A stretch of 64,000 nucleotides of DNA from Paenibacillus sp. sptzw28. GTDB taxonomy: Bacteria > Bacillota > Bacilli > Paenibacillales > Paenibacillaceae. The position numbers and the translations under genes are program-made. This document shows positions 1 through 8,210 of the stretch, piece by piece (within the stretch, counting starts at the first letter, position 1; every line of letters begins with the position of its first letter). The notes beneath the pieces were generated by a model that was given only the letters and a program-made list of their open reading frames with translations, was not told where the DNA came from and made no database searches. Where the stretch lies: positions 1,135,501 through 1,199,500 of the forward strand of contig NZ_CP080545.1 of NCBI RefSeq assembly GCF_019550795.1, given 5' to 3'.

Positions 1-1
1 T

Positions 2-130
2 TCCGAGCTTGAAGAGGTGCTGCGGGTAAGCGATCGTATCGGCATACTAAGAGACCGGCGCAAAATTAAAGAATTGGCCGCTGAAGAGATTAGCCAGCAC
101 AATGTGATGCAGGCAATAGCAGGAGGATGA
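2..130 (+). CDS. Sugar ABC transporter ATP-binding protein, C-terminal end (partial)
   Basis: The window opens inside a gene, and 42 codons remain before the TGA. The residues IGILRDRRKIKEL followed by a short helical tail ending in MQAIAGG are typical of the C-terminus of RbsA/YtfR-type double-ATPase subunits of carbohydrate importers. The stop lies 6 bases before the first permease, whose ribosome binding site AGGAGG is inside the end of this gene, so the genes are in one operon. Being YtfR-like is inferred mainly from the two permeases and the YtfQ-like binding protein that follow. The nucleotide-binding motifs lie outside the window. Confidence 0.75.
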   Translation, partial: SELEEVLRVSDRIGILRDRRKIKELAAEEISQHNVMQAIAGG

Positions 131-136
131 ACGTAA

Positions 137-1165
137 ATGGTGAAGCATCATTTGTTTTGGCCGCTTACTGTGCTGGCGGCGCTTTTATTATTTAATCTAA
201 TTTATTCGCCCGACTTCTTCTCGGTTATAATGCGTGACGGCCACCTGTACGGCAGCGTCATCGACATACTCAATTTCGGCTCTCCGCTTATTCTCGTTTC
301 CATCGGGATGACGCTCGTCATCGCTACGAAGGGAATAGATTTATCCGTCGGCTCCGTCGTTGCGATAACCGGGGCGATGGCCTGCCTCACGATCAGCAAA
401 GGCAGCGACCAGAATGCGCTGACGCTGGTACTGGCTGCCGTCGGCATCTCATTGGCTCTATCGGTAGTTCTTGGCATATGGAACGGCCTGCTGGTTGCAA
501 CGGTAGGCATTCAGCCGATTATTGCCACTCTCATTCTGATGGTTGCCGGCCGCGGGATCGCCCAGCTTATTACGGATGGACAAATTATTACCGTGGAAAG
601 CGCAAAGTACGAGTATATCGGAGCAGGCGCTTTGGGGACTTTGCCATTCTCGATTTTTATTGTTATCGCGGTATTTGCGGCCGCTTCCTTGTTAACCCGC
701 AAGACCGCTATCGGCCTCTTTATCGAATCGGTCGGGTGCAAGCCGACCGCAAGCCGTTTGGCCGGCGTTCGCTCGTCAGCGGTAATGATCGTCGTATACG
801 TATTTTGCGGATTATGCGCGGGTATCGCCGGGTTGATCCTAAGCTCCAACGTATCCAGCGCGGATGGGAACAACGCGGGTCTGTGGTACGAGCTCGACGC
901 GATCCTGGCTGTCGTCATCGGCGGAACATCGCTTAGCGGGGGGCGGTTTTATTTGACCGGCACACTTGTCGGCGCACTTATTATCCAGACGCTGACAACG
1001 ACGATTTACATGATCGGGGTTCCTCCGGAAATCACGCTCGTCGTAAAGGCGTTTGTCGTGCTTGCCGTCTGTCTGCTTCAGTCAGAGACGTTCCGCAGCA
1101 CGCTTGCGGCACGCTGGAAAACCCGCCATTATCCGGCGGAACGGGAGGTGAAGCGGCATGCTTAA
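137..1165 (+). CDS. Sugar ABC transporter permease, YtfT-like
   Basis: This 342-residue polytopic membrane protein belongs to the RbsC/BPD_transp_2 permease family. The family signature GIDLSVGSVVAITGAMA is near residues 66-82, and the C-terminal loop LDAILAVVIGGTSLSGGRF is characteristic. It would form half of the membrane channel of a pentose or galactofuranose-type importer. AGGAGG ends 10 bases before the ATG, which supports this start. The end overlaps the next permease by 8 bases, indicating translational coupling. Two different permeases plus a YtfQ-like binding protein is the arrangement of the E. coli galactofuranose transporter YtfQ-YtfR-YtfT-YjfF. The substrate here is therefore inferred and not shown. 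Confidence 0.85.
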   Translation: MVKHHLFWPLTVLAALLLFNLIYSPDFFSVIMRDGHLYGSVIDILNFGSPLILVSIGMTLVIATKGIDLSVGSVVAITGAMACLTISKGSDQNALTLVLAAVGISLALSVVLGIWNGLLVATVGIQPIIATLILMVAGRGIAQLITDGQIITVESAKYEYIGAGALGTLPFSIFIVIAVFAAASLLTRKTAIGLFIESVGCKPTASRLAGVRSSAVMIVVYVFCGLCAGIAGLILSSNVSSADGNNAGLWYELDAILAVVIGGTSLSGGRFYLTGTLVGALIIQTLTTTIYMIGVPPEITLVVKAFVVLAVCLLQSETFRSTLAARWKTRHYPAEREVKRHA

Positions 1166-2120
1166 GCGGCAGTATATTCCGATTCTGGTGACCGTCTGTT
1201 TATTCGCGCTCATGTTCTGCGCCGGATCATTCCGGTACACCGGATTTTTCTCTCTGCAGGTTCTGTTCAACCTCCTGATCGATAATGCATTCCTGCTTGT
1301 AGTGGCAGTCGGGATGACCTTCGTTATCGTATCGGGCGGTATTGATCTGTCCGTAGGGTCGATGATTGCATTAACGACGATGGTGTCGGCGAGTCTCCTT
1401 CAGCAAGGATGGCCGCCGCTCGCGGTCATTCCGTCAGTCCTCTTGATAGGAGCCTTGTTCGGCTGGGCCATGGGCTCGATTATCCATTATTTCAAAATTC
1501 AGCCGTTCATTGTCACATTGGCCGGAATGTTTCTTGCCAGGGGACTTTGCTATGTCATCAGCACCGACACCATTACCATCGATAATGCCTTTTACACAAA
1601 GGCTGCCCAGATGAAGGTTCATCTTCCCGGCGGCAGCTATATCTCCATTAGCGTTATTATCGCATTAGCAGTGGTGGCGGTTGGATTTTACGCAGCCCAT
1701 TACACGCGGTTCGGGCGCAATACGTATGCAATTGGCGGCAGCGAACAGTCCTCACTGCTGATGGGACTTCCGGTCGGTCGGACGAAAATATGGGTCTATA
1801 CCGTCAGCGGTCTGTGTTCCGCTCTTGCAGGCGTCGTATTCACCTTCTACATGCTATCGGGATACGGTCTGCATGCGATGGGCATGGAGCTTGATGCGAT
1901 CGCGGCGGTCGTTATCGGCGGCACGCTGCTTAGCGGCGGCGTAGGCTATATCGTCGGCACGTTCTTCGGCGTACTGATTCAGGGCGTTCTTCAAACGATT
2001 ATAAGCTTCGAAGGTACACTCAGCTCATGGTGGACCAAGATTGTGATCGGTCTCCTGCTGTTCTTATTTATCCTGCTGCAAAGGCTGCTCAGCGAACGCC
2101 GACTGGCGCAGCGAAATTAG
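1158..2120 (+). CDS. Sugar ABC transporter permease, YjfF-like
   Basis: This second RbsC-type permease has 320 residues and about eight to ten hydrophobic segments. It carries the family motif GIDLSVGSMIALTTMV early and MELDAIAAVVIGGTLLSGG late. It starts inside the end of the preceding permease gene, so the two are coupled and probably form a heterodimeric channel fed by one ATPase. GGGAGGTGAAG just before the ATG is a good ribosome binding site. In the E. coli galactofuranose system YjfF fills this position. The same role is inferred here from order and similarity. The gene looks intact. Confidence 0.85.
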   Translation: MLKRQYIPILVTVCLFALMFCAGSFRYTGFFSLQVLFNLLIDNAFLLVVAVGMTFVIVSGGIDLSVGSMIALTTMVSASLLQQGWPPLAVIPSVLLIGALFGWAMGSIIHYFKIQPFIVTLAGMFLARGLCYVISTDTITIDNAFYTKAAQMKVHLPGGSYISISVIIALAVVAVGFYAAHYTRFGRNTYAIGGSEQSSLLMGLPVGRTKIWVYTVSGLCSALAGVVFTFYMLSGYGLHAMGMELDAIAAVVIGGTLLSGGVGYIVGTFFGVLIQGVLQTIISFEGTLSSWWTKIVIGLLLFLFILLQRLLSERRLAQRN

Positions 2121-2136
2121 GTCATCCAAGCGATAA

Positions 2137-2280
2137 TCCGAATCGTCGGTGGCTGCCGGGCAAGTGGAGTCGCGCTGCGCTGCCCAGCTTGAAGTCGGGG
2201 AACAGCTGCTCAAACTTTCCGCCAAAATGAAGCAAGTATCTGGTAAACTGGAATTGCATATGTCAAGCTTTCGCATTTAA
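2137..2280 (+). pseudogene. Possible chemotaxis-receptor C-terminal remnant
   Basis: An open stretch of about 47 codons without a plausible start ends in TAA. Its translation contains VGEQLLKLSAKMKQVSGKLE and then a short tail ending SSFRI. This resembles the last helix of methyl-accepting chemotaxis proteins, where a phrase like LxELAxxLQxLVxxFKI precedes the stop. It sits between the permease and binding-protein genes of one transporter, where no receptor gene would be expected. A deletion scar is the simplest reading. The match is short and could be accidental. Confidence 0.3.
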
Positions 2281-2341
2281 CTAAGGAACATTCCGATAGG
2301 AATCGATGCCAGGCCTGAATATAGGAGGTCAATAGACAACA

Positions 2342-3397
2342 ATGAACATTCGGTATAAAGCGCCAATTGGGCTGGGTATATGGCTATTGGTTCTGCTGAC
2401 CATTCTGGCCGGCTGCGAGTCCGGTTCGTATAACCCGCCGAAAGAAACGTTAAACGGAACGCAAAAGGGCAATATCGACACGAGTGCGGCTTCGACGGTA
2501 CCTGTAACGGATAGCCGTCCGATCGTTCTTGGCTTCTCCCAGCTTGGTTCGGAGAGCGATTGGCGTAAAGCGAACACATTATCGATCCAGGAGGCTGCGA
2601 AGGAATCGGGAGTAGAGCTGATTCTTGATAACGCAGAACAATCGCAAGAGCAGCAGTTCGCGGCAATTCGCCGTTTTATCAAGCTGGGCGTGGATGTCAT
2701 CGCCATCGCCCCCGTGATTCAGTCGGGCTGGGAGAGTATATTGAAGGAAGTGCAGGAGGCGGGGATCCCGGTTCTCATTCTCGACCGGGCCGTAGGCATT
2801 CGGGATTCCTCGCAGTATGTCTCACTTATTGGATCCGATTTTTACGAGGAGGGCCGGAAGGCGGGCAAATATTTGCTTGATAAGATGAGCAACAGCCCGG
2901 GGCCGATCGGAATCGTGGAATTAAAGGGAACGGAAGGTTCTACCCCGTCTATCGACAGAGGGAAGGGCTTCCATGACACGATTAAGGAACGTAAAGATTT
3001 GACCGTACTGGTAAGCGAGTCGGCCGATTTCACCTACGAAAAAGGCAGGGACGTAATGAGGTCGATCTTGAAGGAGAAGGGCAGGAAAATCCGCGTTTTA
3101 TTCTCCCACAATGACGACATGGCTCTGGGCGCGATTGAGGCTATTGAAGAATACGGTCTCCGGCCGGGTAAAGATATAGTCATTATTTCCGTAGACGGCA
3201 CCCGTAAAGCGATGGAAAAGATGGCAGAGGGCAAAATCAATTGTGTCGTGGAATGCAATCCCCTTCTCGGTCCCAATTTGATGCAGGCAGTCAAGGAGCT
3301 GATGGCCGGCCGTTCCATACCGAAGCGGATCGTAACGCCGGAAAGTGTATTTACGGAAGTAACGGCCGGGAGGGAGGTCGGAAACCGGAAATATTGA
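2342..3397 (+). CDS. Sugar-binding lipoprotein of ABC transporter, YtfQ-like
   Basis: This 351-residue periplasmic-binding-protein-type lipoprotein has a signal peptide with lipobox LAGC, placing the lipid on Cys25. The mature domain begins IVLGFSQLGSESDWRKANT and continues with VIAIAPVIQSGWE, VLILDRAV, LFSHNDDMALGAI and IISVDGT. These segments align well with E. coli YtfQ (galactofuranose binding). It should capture sugar outside the membrane and deliver it to the two permeases upstream. A separate ribosome binding site (AGGAGG) and a 220-base gap suggest independent or boosted expression. It is followed by a clear terminator. The exact ligand is inferred. Confidence 0.88.
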   Translation: MNIRYKAPIGLGIWLLVLLTILAGCESGSYNPPKETLNGTQKGNIDTSAASTVPVTDSRPIVLGFSQLGSESDWRKANTLSIQEAAKESGVELILDNAEQSQEQQFAAIRRFIKLGVDVIAIAPVIQSGWESILKEVQEAGIPVLILDRAVGIRDSSQYVSLIGSDFYEEGRKAGKYLLDKMSNSPGPIGIVELKGTEGSTPSIDRGKGFHDTIKERKDLTVLVSESADFTYEKGRDVMRSILKEKGRKIRVLFSHNDDMALGAIEAIEEYGLRPGKDIVIISVDGTRKAMEKMAEGKINCVVECNPLLGPNLMQAVKELMAGRSIPKRIVTPESVFTEVTAGREVGNRKY

Positions 3398-3441
3398 GAC
3401 TGACTGATTAACAGATACAAAATGGGACTTTAACTTGATGT

Positions 3442-3480
3442 CCAGCCAGATCAAACCGTTGATCTGACTGGTCTTTTTTT
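3442..3480 (+). terminator. Rho-independent terminator of the sugar transporter operon
   Basis: The arms CCAG..AGATCA and TGATCT..CTGG flank a 6-base loop and are followed directly by TCTTTTTTT. It lies 45 bases after the binding-protein stop codon. Confidence 0.88.
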
Positions 3481-3521
3481 ATCAAGGCTATGTTAAAATT
3501 TGTTGTAGATTTTCTTATTAA

Positions 3522-4028
3522 GCTAATTGGCAGCATAGCTCAATGTTACTAATACATTGGAATTATTGGGATCAATCTTCAGGAAAAAGTGAAACATACG
3601 AATAGCGGGAGAATTATATCATCTTCGACATGCTGACTTTTTCGTGCAGGAAATGCACGGCTTTATTTTTTATCTGCGATAGAATTTTATATTGAAGGGA
3701 GGGAAAACGATGGATTGGTTGGACAGGATGAAGAACGCCATGGAATACATCGAAACAAATCTAGCGGACAATATCTCATATGATGAAATAGCGCAGAGCC
3801 TGTTGCTCTACTTATCATTTTCAAAGAATGTTTCCGTTCATTACTGGAGTATCGTTATCTGAGTACATTCGACGTCGACGGTTGACATTGGCAGCATTTG
3901 AACTGCAGACAACAGATGCAAAGGTTATTGAAGTAGCTGTGAAATATGGATATGATTCGCCAGAAGCGTTTGCACGGGCGTTTAAGAATCTTCATGGGAT
4001 CATGCCGATATCTGCGCGCGATAAAGGC
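3522..4028. repeat. Duplicated block, copy 1 (intergenic repeat end plus AraC-type gene)
   Basis: This stretch is nearly identical to 20084-20492. It starts with the repeat end GCTAATTGGCAGCATAG, runs through a leader hairpin (CGTGCA/TGCACG at 3643-3659) and into the AraC-type gene. Copy 1 retains about 100 bases that copy 2 has lost. The copies part ways exactly after the codons for ARDKG. Confidence 0.9.
3710..4028 (+). pseudogene. AraC-family regulator, frameshifted and truncated (copy 1)
   Basis: The gene starts MDWLDRMKNAMEYIETNLAD with a good GGGAGGG ribosome binding site. It shows the first helix-turn-helix of an AraC regulator up to DEIAQ near position 3796. Two bases appear to be missing there, because reading resumes in another frame as [20 protein letters not shown] and continues through the second helix-turn-helix ([20 protein letters not shown]). 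Homology with the second copy stops at 4028, where unrelated sequence begins. Full-length relatives continue into a GyrI-like effector domain, so this copy is doubly broken. Confidence 0.85.
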
Positions 4029-4077
4029 GGTCCCACATGTGATATTATAGTGATAAATATCGTTTATATGTGGGACC
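4029..4077 (+). other. Inverted repeat at the breakpoint of the AraC fragment
   Basis: GGTCCCACAT at 4029-4038 is matched by ATGTGGGACC at 4068-4077, with a partly complementary AT-rich centre, followed by TTTT. It may be the terminator of a lost upstream gene or an attenuator before the Imm11-like gene. It begins at the exact base where the duplicated AraC sequence ends. Confidence 0.6.
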
Positions 4078-4100
4078 TTTTAAGAGAGGCGATGGTTCTT

Positions 4101-4895
4101 ATGAAAATCTGGGAACTCAGCACACAAGACAAAGTCCAGATCACGCTCAAACATTACGAGGAACAGTACTATAAATATTTTGATTCGCAGTTTATGGGTC
4201 AGCCCGTTTCCACTTGGGGAGAGATTGAAATGATGGTTTACAAAGGTGGCGGCAAGTATTGTGATGCTCCTTATTTTGTTTCAGGAAAACCCATCTTCAG
4301 CGGAAAAACGGTAGAGACATTAGGTGATCTGATAAGAGATAGTGCTGAAATTCTTCCTTTGGTGCATGAGCCGTTCGCGGTTTATGCAATTAATGTACTT
4401 AACGTGATTAATTGCATCGATTACAGCCGCGCGGAACCGAAAAAGCTGTCCAGCGGTACGCTTATCGGTTTTAATCGGTTTGCGTTTCACGAGCAGCTGC
4501 TAACAGGTAAGCATATCTTTAAAATCCCCGAGATGCTAAGCACCAAAATATTTGTATCTGATCAATTTAAAGCTAAAGTCGAAGAACATAAACTCACCGG
4601 CTTTGCTTTTTATGAAGTTTGGAATTCCGTGGCTAGTGAAAAGCAGCTTGCCGTCGAGGACTGGGATCCTGAGGCGGACGATTACCCGCTCACATTTGGA
4701 GAAGCAATAAAGATCGCCGAGCTCGGGGAAAGAGCGGTTGTCAGCGGAAGATACAAGTGGCAGAGAAACAAAGAGGGCATTCTGGTACTCGGCGAACGGA
4801 TTTCCGACGGTTCTGTTGTATGGATGGATCCGGTCCATGTACCTGTACCGCATTTACAAATGAAATGGAATACGCACCCGTTATCCGAATTCTGA
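4101..4895 (+). CDS. Imm11/DUF1629-like immunity-type protein (orphan)
   Basis: The open frame runs in from the AraC fragment, but GAGAGG before ATG 4101 ([11 protein letters not shown]) marks the likely real start, giving 264 residues. The part FFKIPE-like ...[19 protein letters not shown] and the later [13 protein letters not shown] resemble the DUF1629/Imm11 family found as immunity proteins in polymorphic toxin systems. A further 70 residues ([20 protein letters not shown] and on) follow and are not recognised. No toxin gene is adjacent, so it would be an orphan immunity protein. The family assignment rests on these local patterns only. It has a strong terminator. Confidence 0.5.
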   Translation: MKIWELSTQDKVQITLKHYEEQYYKYFDSQFMGQPVSTWGEIEMMVYKGGGKYCDAPYFVSGKPIFSGKTVETLGDLIRDSAEILPLVHEPFAVYAINVLNVINCIDYSRAEPKKLSSGTLIGFNRFAFHEQLLTGKHIFKIPEMLSTKIFVSDQFKAKVEEHKLTGFAFYEVWNSVASEKQLAVEDWDPEADDYPLTFGEAIKIAELGERAVVSGRYKWQRNKEGILVLGERISDGSVVWMDPVHVPVPHLQMKWNTHPLSEF

Positions 4896-4977
4896 GCTCA
4901 AGCAGTCGGGCATCACGAAGCGAAGAAGCCAAAGAATTAAGCGAAAGAGAGACCCTTTTCTGGAGAGTACTGAAAAA

Positions 4978-5018
4978 GCGTTGTTTTGTTGCCGCGAGCA
5001 ACAGAACAATGCTTTTTT
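4978..5018 (+). terminator. Rho-independent terminator after the Imm11-like gene
   Basis: GCGTTGTTTTGTTGC pairs with GCAACAGAACAATGC around a CGCGA loop, followed by TTTTTTA. AAAAA precedes the stem, so it may work in both directions. Confidence 0.85.
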
Positions 5019-5048
5019 ATCATTAGGAAACGAGCTTAGACCTATCTG

Positions 5049-5156
5049 CTAGGCCATTTTTGGGGTTATTAGCTTCACTATTCGCTTCGCATTTACACCA
5101 ATGGCTGTCAGGATGGCTTGTATTCGCATGCCAAGTAGGCCTCGGCTGCGGTTTAG
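5049..5156 (-). pseudogene. Transposase C-terminal remnant (possibly IS1182-like)
   Basis: The complementary strand encodes LNRSRGLLGMRIQAILTAIG, then VNAKRIVKLITPKMA and a stop. A basic C-terminus of this form (R..GL.GMRIQ..LTAI..N.KRIVKL) is seen in IS1182-like transposases of Paenibacillus. Nothing upstream continues it, so only about 35 codons survive. The family is a tentative recollection. Confidence 0.4.
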
Positions 5157-5473
5157 TGATGATATTTATTATTTAGTTAAAGGTTGGATTATTTCTAAGT
5201 AATGTTTAATTTAATAAAATGATTTCAATCGATGTAGATATGTCGTTGCTGGAAGCTAAGTAGGAAATCAGGAACGTAAATCAGTATACCGAGGTGAGCA
5301 ATCCTCTCACCTCGGTAGTCAGAATCAAAACATTGTTTTATTTGCCATGATCACTTCAATTCTAGCAGGCGTTTTTTTCTACTGATTGCCGTAATTGGTT
5401 CGATAGGTAGAAGCTATCCGCTCGGCTTTGGCAATCCCTGTTATGCAGATAGCAGAGCCAGCCTTGTTTGAAA
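5157..5473. other. Non-coding gap with one hairpin
   Basis: No gene was found. A perfect hairpin (ACCGAGGTGAG/CTCACCTCGGT, 5288-5315) lacks a T-run on either side. The rest is AT-rich sequence without a recognised signal. Confidence 0.6.
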
Positions 5474-5914
5474 TTATAATTGAGCTAAACTTCTACAAGG
5501 TATTTCCTCCACTTGTTCCAGTCGAATATCATTCGTAACAAAAACATCCGCTTGTGCGATGATGGCGGATGCGATCACAAGCGCATCCGGTGTTTTCATT
5601 CCGTATTTTCCTCTAAGAAAGGCTGCCCGTTCGGCAACCGTGTTGTCAACGGGCACAACTGAAAGATTTGGAAAATGGGCAAAAAGCAGTTTGTACTGCT
5701 TCTCTAGAGCCAGGTTCCCCTCCCGAATCGGTTTCACGAGGATCTCGGTCAATGAAATGGTCGAAGCAACGGCTGAATAGGTTCCATCCTCAATTTGCTC
5801 GAGCAGCCACTTGGCTTTCTCACCAAATTCAGGATGTTGCTCAAACACATAAATAAAAATGTTCGTGTCCAACGCAATATTCTTAAAAGAAGAGGGGGAG
5901 GAGGCGTTCACCAA
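5474..5914 (-). CDS. PIN-domain toxin, VapC-like
   Basis: This 146-residue PIN-domain protein is a probable Mg-dependent ribonuclease. The acidic residues expected of the family are visible: Asp16 in ALDTNIFIYVFE, Glu57 in SLTEILV, Asp110 in KTPDALVIASA and Asp129 in FVTNDIRL. Its start overlaps the end of the antitoxin gene by 7 bases, which is typical of co-translated toxin-antitoxin pairs. Growth arrest by RNA cleavage, blocked by the partner, is the expected role. The target RNA cannot be read from the sequence. The gene appears intact. Confidence 0.85.
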   Translation of the reverse strand: MVNASSPSSFKNIALDTNIFIYVFEQHPEFGEKAKWLLEQIEDGTYSAVASTISLTEILVKPIREGNLALEKQYKLLFAHFPNLSVVPVDNTVAERAAFLRGKYGMKTPDALVIASAIIAQADVFVTNDIRLEQVEEIPCRSLAQL

Positions 5915-6159
5915 TTTTCTCTCTCCTTCCGAACATAATTATCACTTGGTTCATCGTTCCATAATTCTTTTCCAAGTCCCCAAAGTTTATCAGAGAATGA
6001 TTTTGGTTTTGGCATCACAATGATCTCTTCATGAACCTCATCATACTGCCATAACAGTTTATCACCAACTGCCAATTTTGCTTTCACACGTATCTCTTCA
6101 GGAATCGTAATCTGATATCTCGTACGAATTTCGCTTTCCAATTTCAATGTATGTTCCAT
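5908..6159 (-). CDS. AbrB/MazE-type antitoxin of the PIN toxin
   Basis: This 83-residue protein has an N-terminal swapped-hairpin DNA-binding motif (RTRYQITIPEEIRVKAKLAV followed by GDKLLW) of the SpoVT/AbrB class. An acidic, probably flexible C-terminus (FSDKLWGLGKELWNDEPSD) is suited to wrapping the toxin. It lies directly upstream of and overlaps the PIN toxin gene. By family knowledge it would neutralise the toxin and autorepress the operon. GGACGGTGTGAC precedes the ATG as a modest ribosome binding site. Confidence 0.85.
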   Translation of the reverse strand: MEHTLKLESEIRTRYQITIPEEIRVKAKLAVGDKLLWQYDEVHEEIIVMPKPKSFSDKLWGLGKELWNDEPSDNYVRKERENW

Positions 6160-6323
6160 GTCACACCGTCCTTTGATTCATCTTACTATTATTTATTTTA
6201 TCATACTTCCGGCGATTTAATCCAACCTTAAATCCGGGAAGACAAAATACGTCACAGAATGTCCCTTCTGTGCTCTAATTTGTGCCATATTAACTAAAAA
6301 AGGACGTTCAAGGAGGCCGCTAA

Positions 6324-7055
6324 GTGAGACAAAACACGACACGGAAGGATTTTTCAGTTAATGAACCGGTGGAAGACCGATTGACGCTTTGGAAAGATCG
6401 CTACAGCGAGATGGAAATAACAGGGGATCGGAGCCTCGATGTTGAAAAAAAGATTAATCTGCAGCTCACCCGGTTTATCGACTTCTTTCGTGACCGGTAT
6501 GGATACGAAAAAGTAACGGCGATCGTGAAAAGGGATGTTACTGCGTGGCTCGAGCAGTTGTATAATCCTCCCGAAAAGAGAGGGAAGGCGTATGCGCCGG
6601 CCACCGTGAATAATCACCAGGCTGCACTGTCCCGGTTTATGAAATGGCTTCGGATTCGTCTACTGCCGGAAGATCCTATGAAAGGGATCCGTGGGATCAT
6701 GCTGCCGGATCCCGAGCCGCGGACTCTGACTTCCGAGCAGATTCTGACACTTAAAAACATCTGTGACCGGCTCGAGCGGTTTCATTTAAAAAAGGACAGG
6801 CGCCGAATGAAAGGGAAATTGGAACTCAAAACGCATGCACGCCCGCGGCGTGATCGGGCAATCGTTTACGTCCTTCTTTCGACGGGGCTGCGTCGGGAGG
6901 AATTGGCGAATCTGAACTTGGAGCAAGTCGAACCCAGTGATCCGGTGCAACTGCGTACCGCTCGAAGTGCTAAGATCGTCCGGATACGCGGGAAGGGAAA
7001 AACGGAAGGAACCGAGTACTTGTCGGCCGATGCGCGCGCTGCCCTGGCTGATTAG
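6324..7055 (+). pseudogene. Tyrosine recombinase/integrase, C-terminally truncated
   Basis: The gene starts with GTG behind AAGGAGG. Residues about 30-130 form an SAM-like core-binding domain (LQLTRFIDFFRDRYGYEKV). The catalytic domain begins with DRAIVYVLLSTGLRREEL, which contains the first catalytic Arg, and RIRGKGKTEGTEYL, which contains the beta-hairpin Lys. It stops after 243 residues, before the HxxR box and the nucleophilic Tyr, so it cannot recombine DNA. The break coincides with the first base of the nuclease fragment that follows, so one deletion probably removed the 3' part of this gene and the 5' part of the next. Confidence 0.85.
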
Positions 7056-7405
7056 GTCGTGATAAATACGATCGCCTGTTGGCGTATGTTTATCTTCCCG
7101 CGTGCCCGGCAAATGCCGATACAAAGAAGCTGTGTGAAAAGGAAGGCAACTCGGTTGCGAAGATGGAACTCGCCAAAGGACTCGCCAGGGTTGCTTACAT
7201 CTATGAACCCAATACGAAATACGTAGATGAATATCGAAAGGTCGAAGCTGAGGCTATGCAGAAGAAAATTGGCGTTTGGTCGATCGACAATTATGTGCGG
7301 GATGATGGATACCATCCACAAGTACATACAAATACAGAGGCAAAGCCAGCCGAGCAGAGCGAACCGGTTCCGCACAAGCACCGTGATGACCTGTTCTTGA
7401 TCTAA
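7055..7405 (+). pseudogene. Thermonuclease (SNase) C-terminal fragment
   Basis: Reading from the deletion point gives GRDKYDRLLAYVYL, then ELAKGLARVAYIYEPNTKYV and KKIGVWSIDNYV. These match the second half of staphylococcal-nuclease-like proteins. The Arg of KYDR corresponds to the catalytic Arg87 of S. aureus nuclease, but the N-terminal barrel with the other active-site residues is missing. An internal ATG at 7079 could start a 108-residue product, but this would be inactive. About 30 residues of hydrophilic tail follow the domain. Confidence 0.82.
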
Positions 7406-7435
7406 AAGAGAGGTAAAGTACAACGAGGTGATAGA

Positions 7436-7978
7436 ATGCTAAAAATGCGAAAAGCTAATATAACTGACCACCAATTCTTGGTTCGAATTGACTCGAAAAA
7501 CGATGGGTACACAGTTCCGGATGAAGCTGAAATGTCAGAACAAGAAAAAGAGGAACATATTAAGAAAATAGAAGGGTATCTAACTGACTCAAATAAAGGT
7601 GCATATATTATTGAGGATTCCGCTTTTAGCAAACCGATTGCAATGATAATGTACTCCATAGCAAATAGAGATTCAGTGTATCCCTGGACAGTATTCCACG
7701 AGTTAGATCAAAATTTATTTCAAAGTGATGGTCAGTTTATGGAAATATTTCAATTATGGGTTCATCCGAATTATCGCAGATTAGGGTTAGCGACTAAATT
7801 AAAACTGAAGTTGGAGGAAAAGGCCCAACATCATAAAGTTGATTTAATTTACACACATACAGAAGAAACGAATACCCATGTAATTAAACTCAATGAGAAA
7901 ATTGGTTACAAAAAGGTTCGGCGTGGTCCAATTTGGGATGATGTTATTCGAGTAAGCTTAATCAAGAAACTAAACTAA
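7436..7978 (+). CDS. GNAT-family N-acetyltransferase
   Basis: This 180-residue protein has the GNAT fold signature. The central strand LWVHPNYRRLGLATKLKLKL carries the acetyl-CoA pyrophosphate loop (R-R-L-G-L-A), followed by EETNTHVIKLNEKIGYKKVR. AACGAGGTGATAG precedes the ATG. It transfers an acetyl group from acetyl-CoA to an unidentified amine. Codon use is AT-richer than in the transporter region, in keeping with an accessory gene. A member of the dispersed intergenic repeat follows the stop codon immediately. Confidence 0.8.
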   Translation: MLKMRKANITDHQFLVRIDSKNDGYTVPDEAEMSEQEKEEHIKKIEGYLTDSNKGAYIIEDSAFSKPIAMIMYSIANRDSVYPWTVFHELDQNLFQSDGQFMEIFQLWVHPNYRRLGLATKLKLKLEEKAQHHKVDLIYTHTEETNTHVIKLNEKIGYKKVRRGPIWDDVIRVSLIKKLN

Positions 7979-8026
7979 CGGACACGATAGCATCATGACG
8001 AACAGGCTGCCGATATCGGCAGCCTG
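7975..8026. repeat. Dispersed intergenic repeat, member 1
   Basis: The core CTAACGGACACGATAG overlaps the stop region of the acetyltransferase gene. It is followed by a perfect 24-bp palindrome at 8003-8026 with half-site CAGGCTGCCGAT. The same core recurs at 12039, 28795, 29784, 30888 and 35253. Confidence 0.8.
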
Positions 8027-8210
8027 CTCCACTTTCGGGCAGTTTAACGCAACGGCATCCGCAAAAACGATCGGCTGTTTCTGTTGATCAAACAGAAAGC
8101 ATCTGTTAATTTTGGGCATTGGTGGATACTTTTTGAATTAACGAGTGAACCGATCGAAGATAACAAACGAATATATACTGTAAATCTTTACAGGAAGGAG
8201 GGTTGAATAG

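Noticed and set aside
478..936. Long alternative-frame ORFs inside the first permease gene
   Set aside because: They are shadows of a strongly coding gene. They have no ribosome binding site, and arginine-rich composition is typical of out-of-frame reading.
3643..3672. Hairpin CGTGCA/TGCACG followed by TTTATTTTTT as a terminator of the upstream operon
   Set aside because: It lies 160 bases beyond a much better terminator and is part of the duplicated AraC leader, so it was kept only as a leader hairpin.
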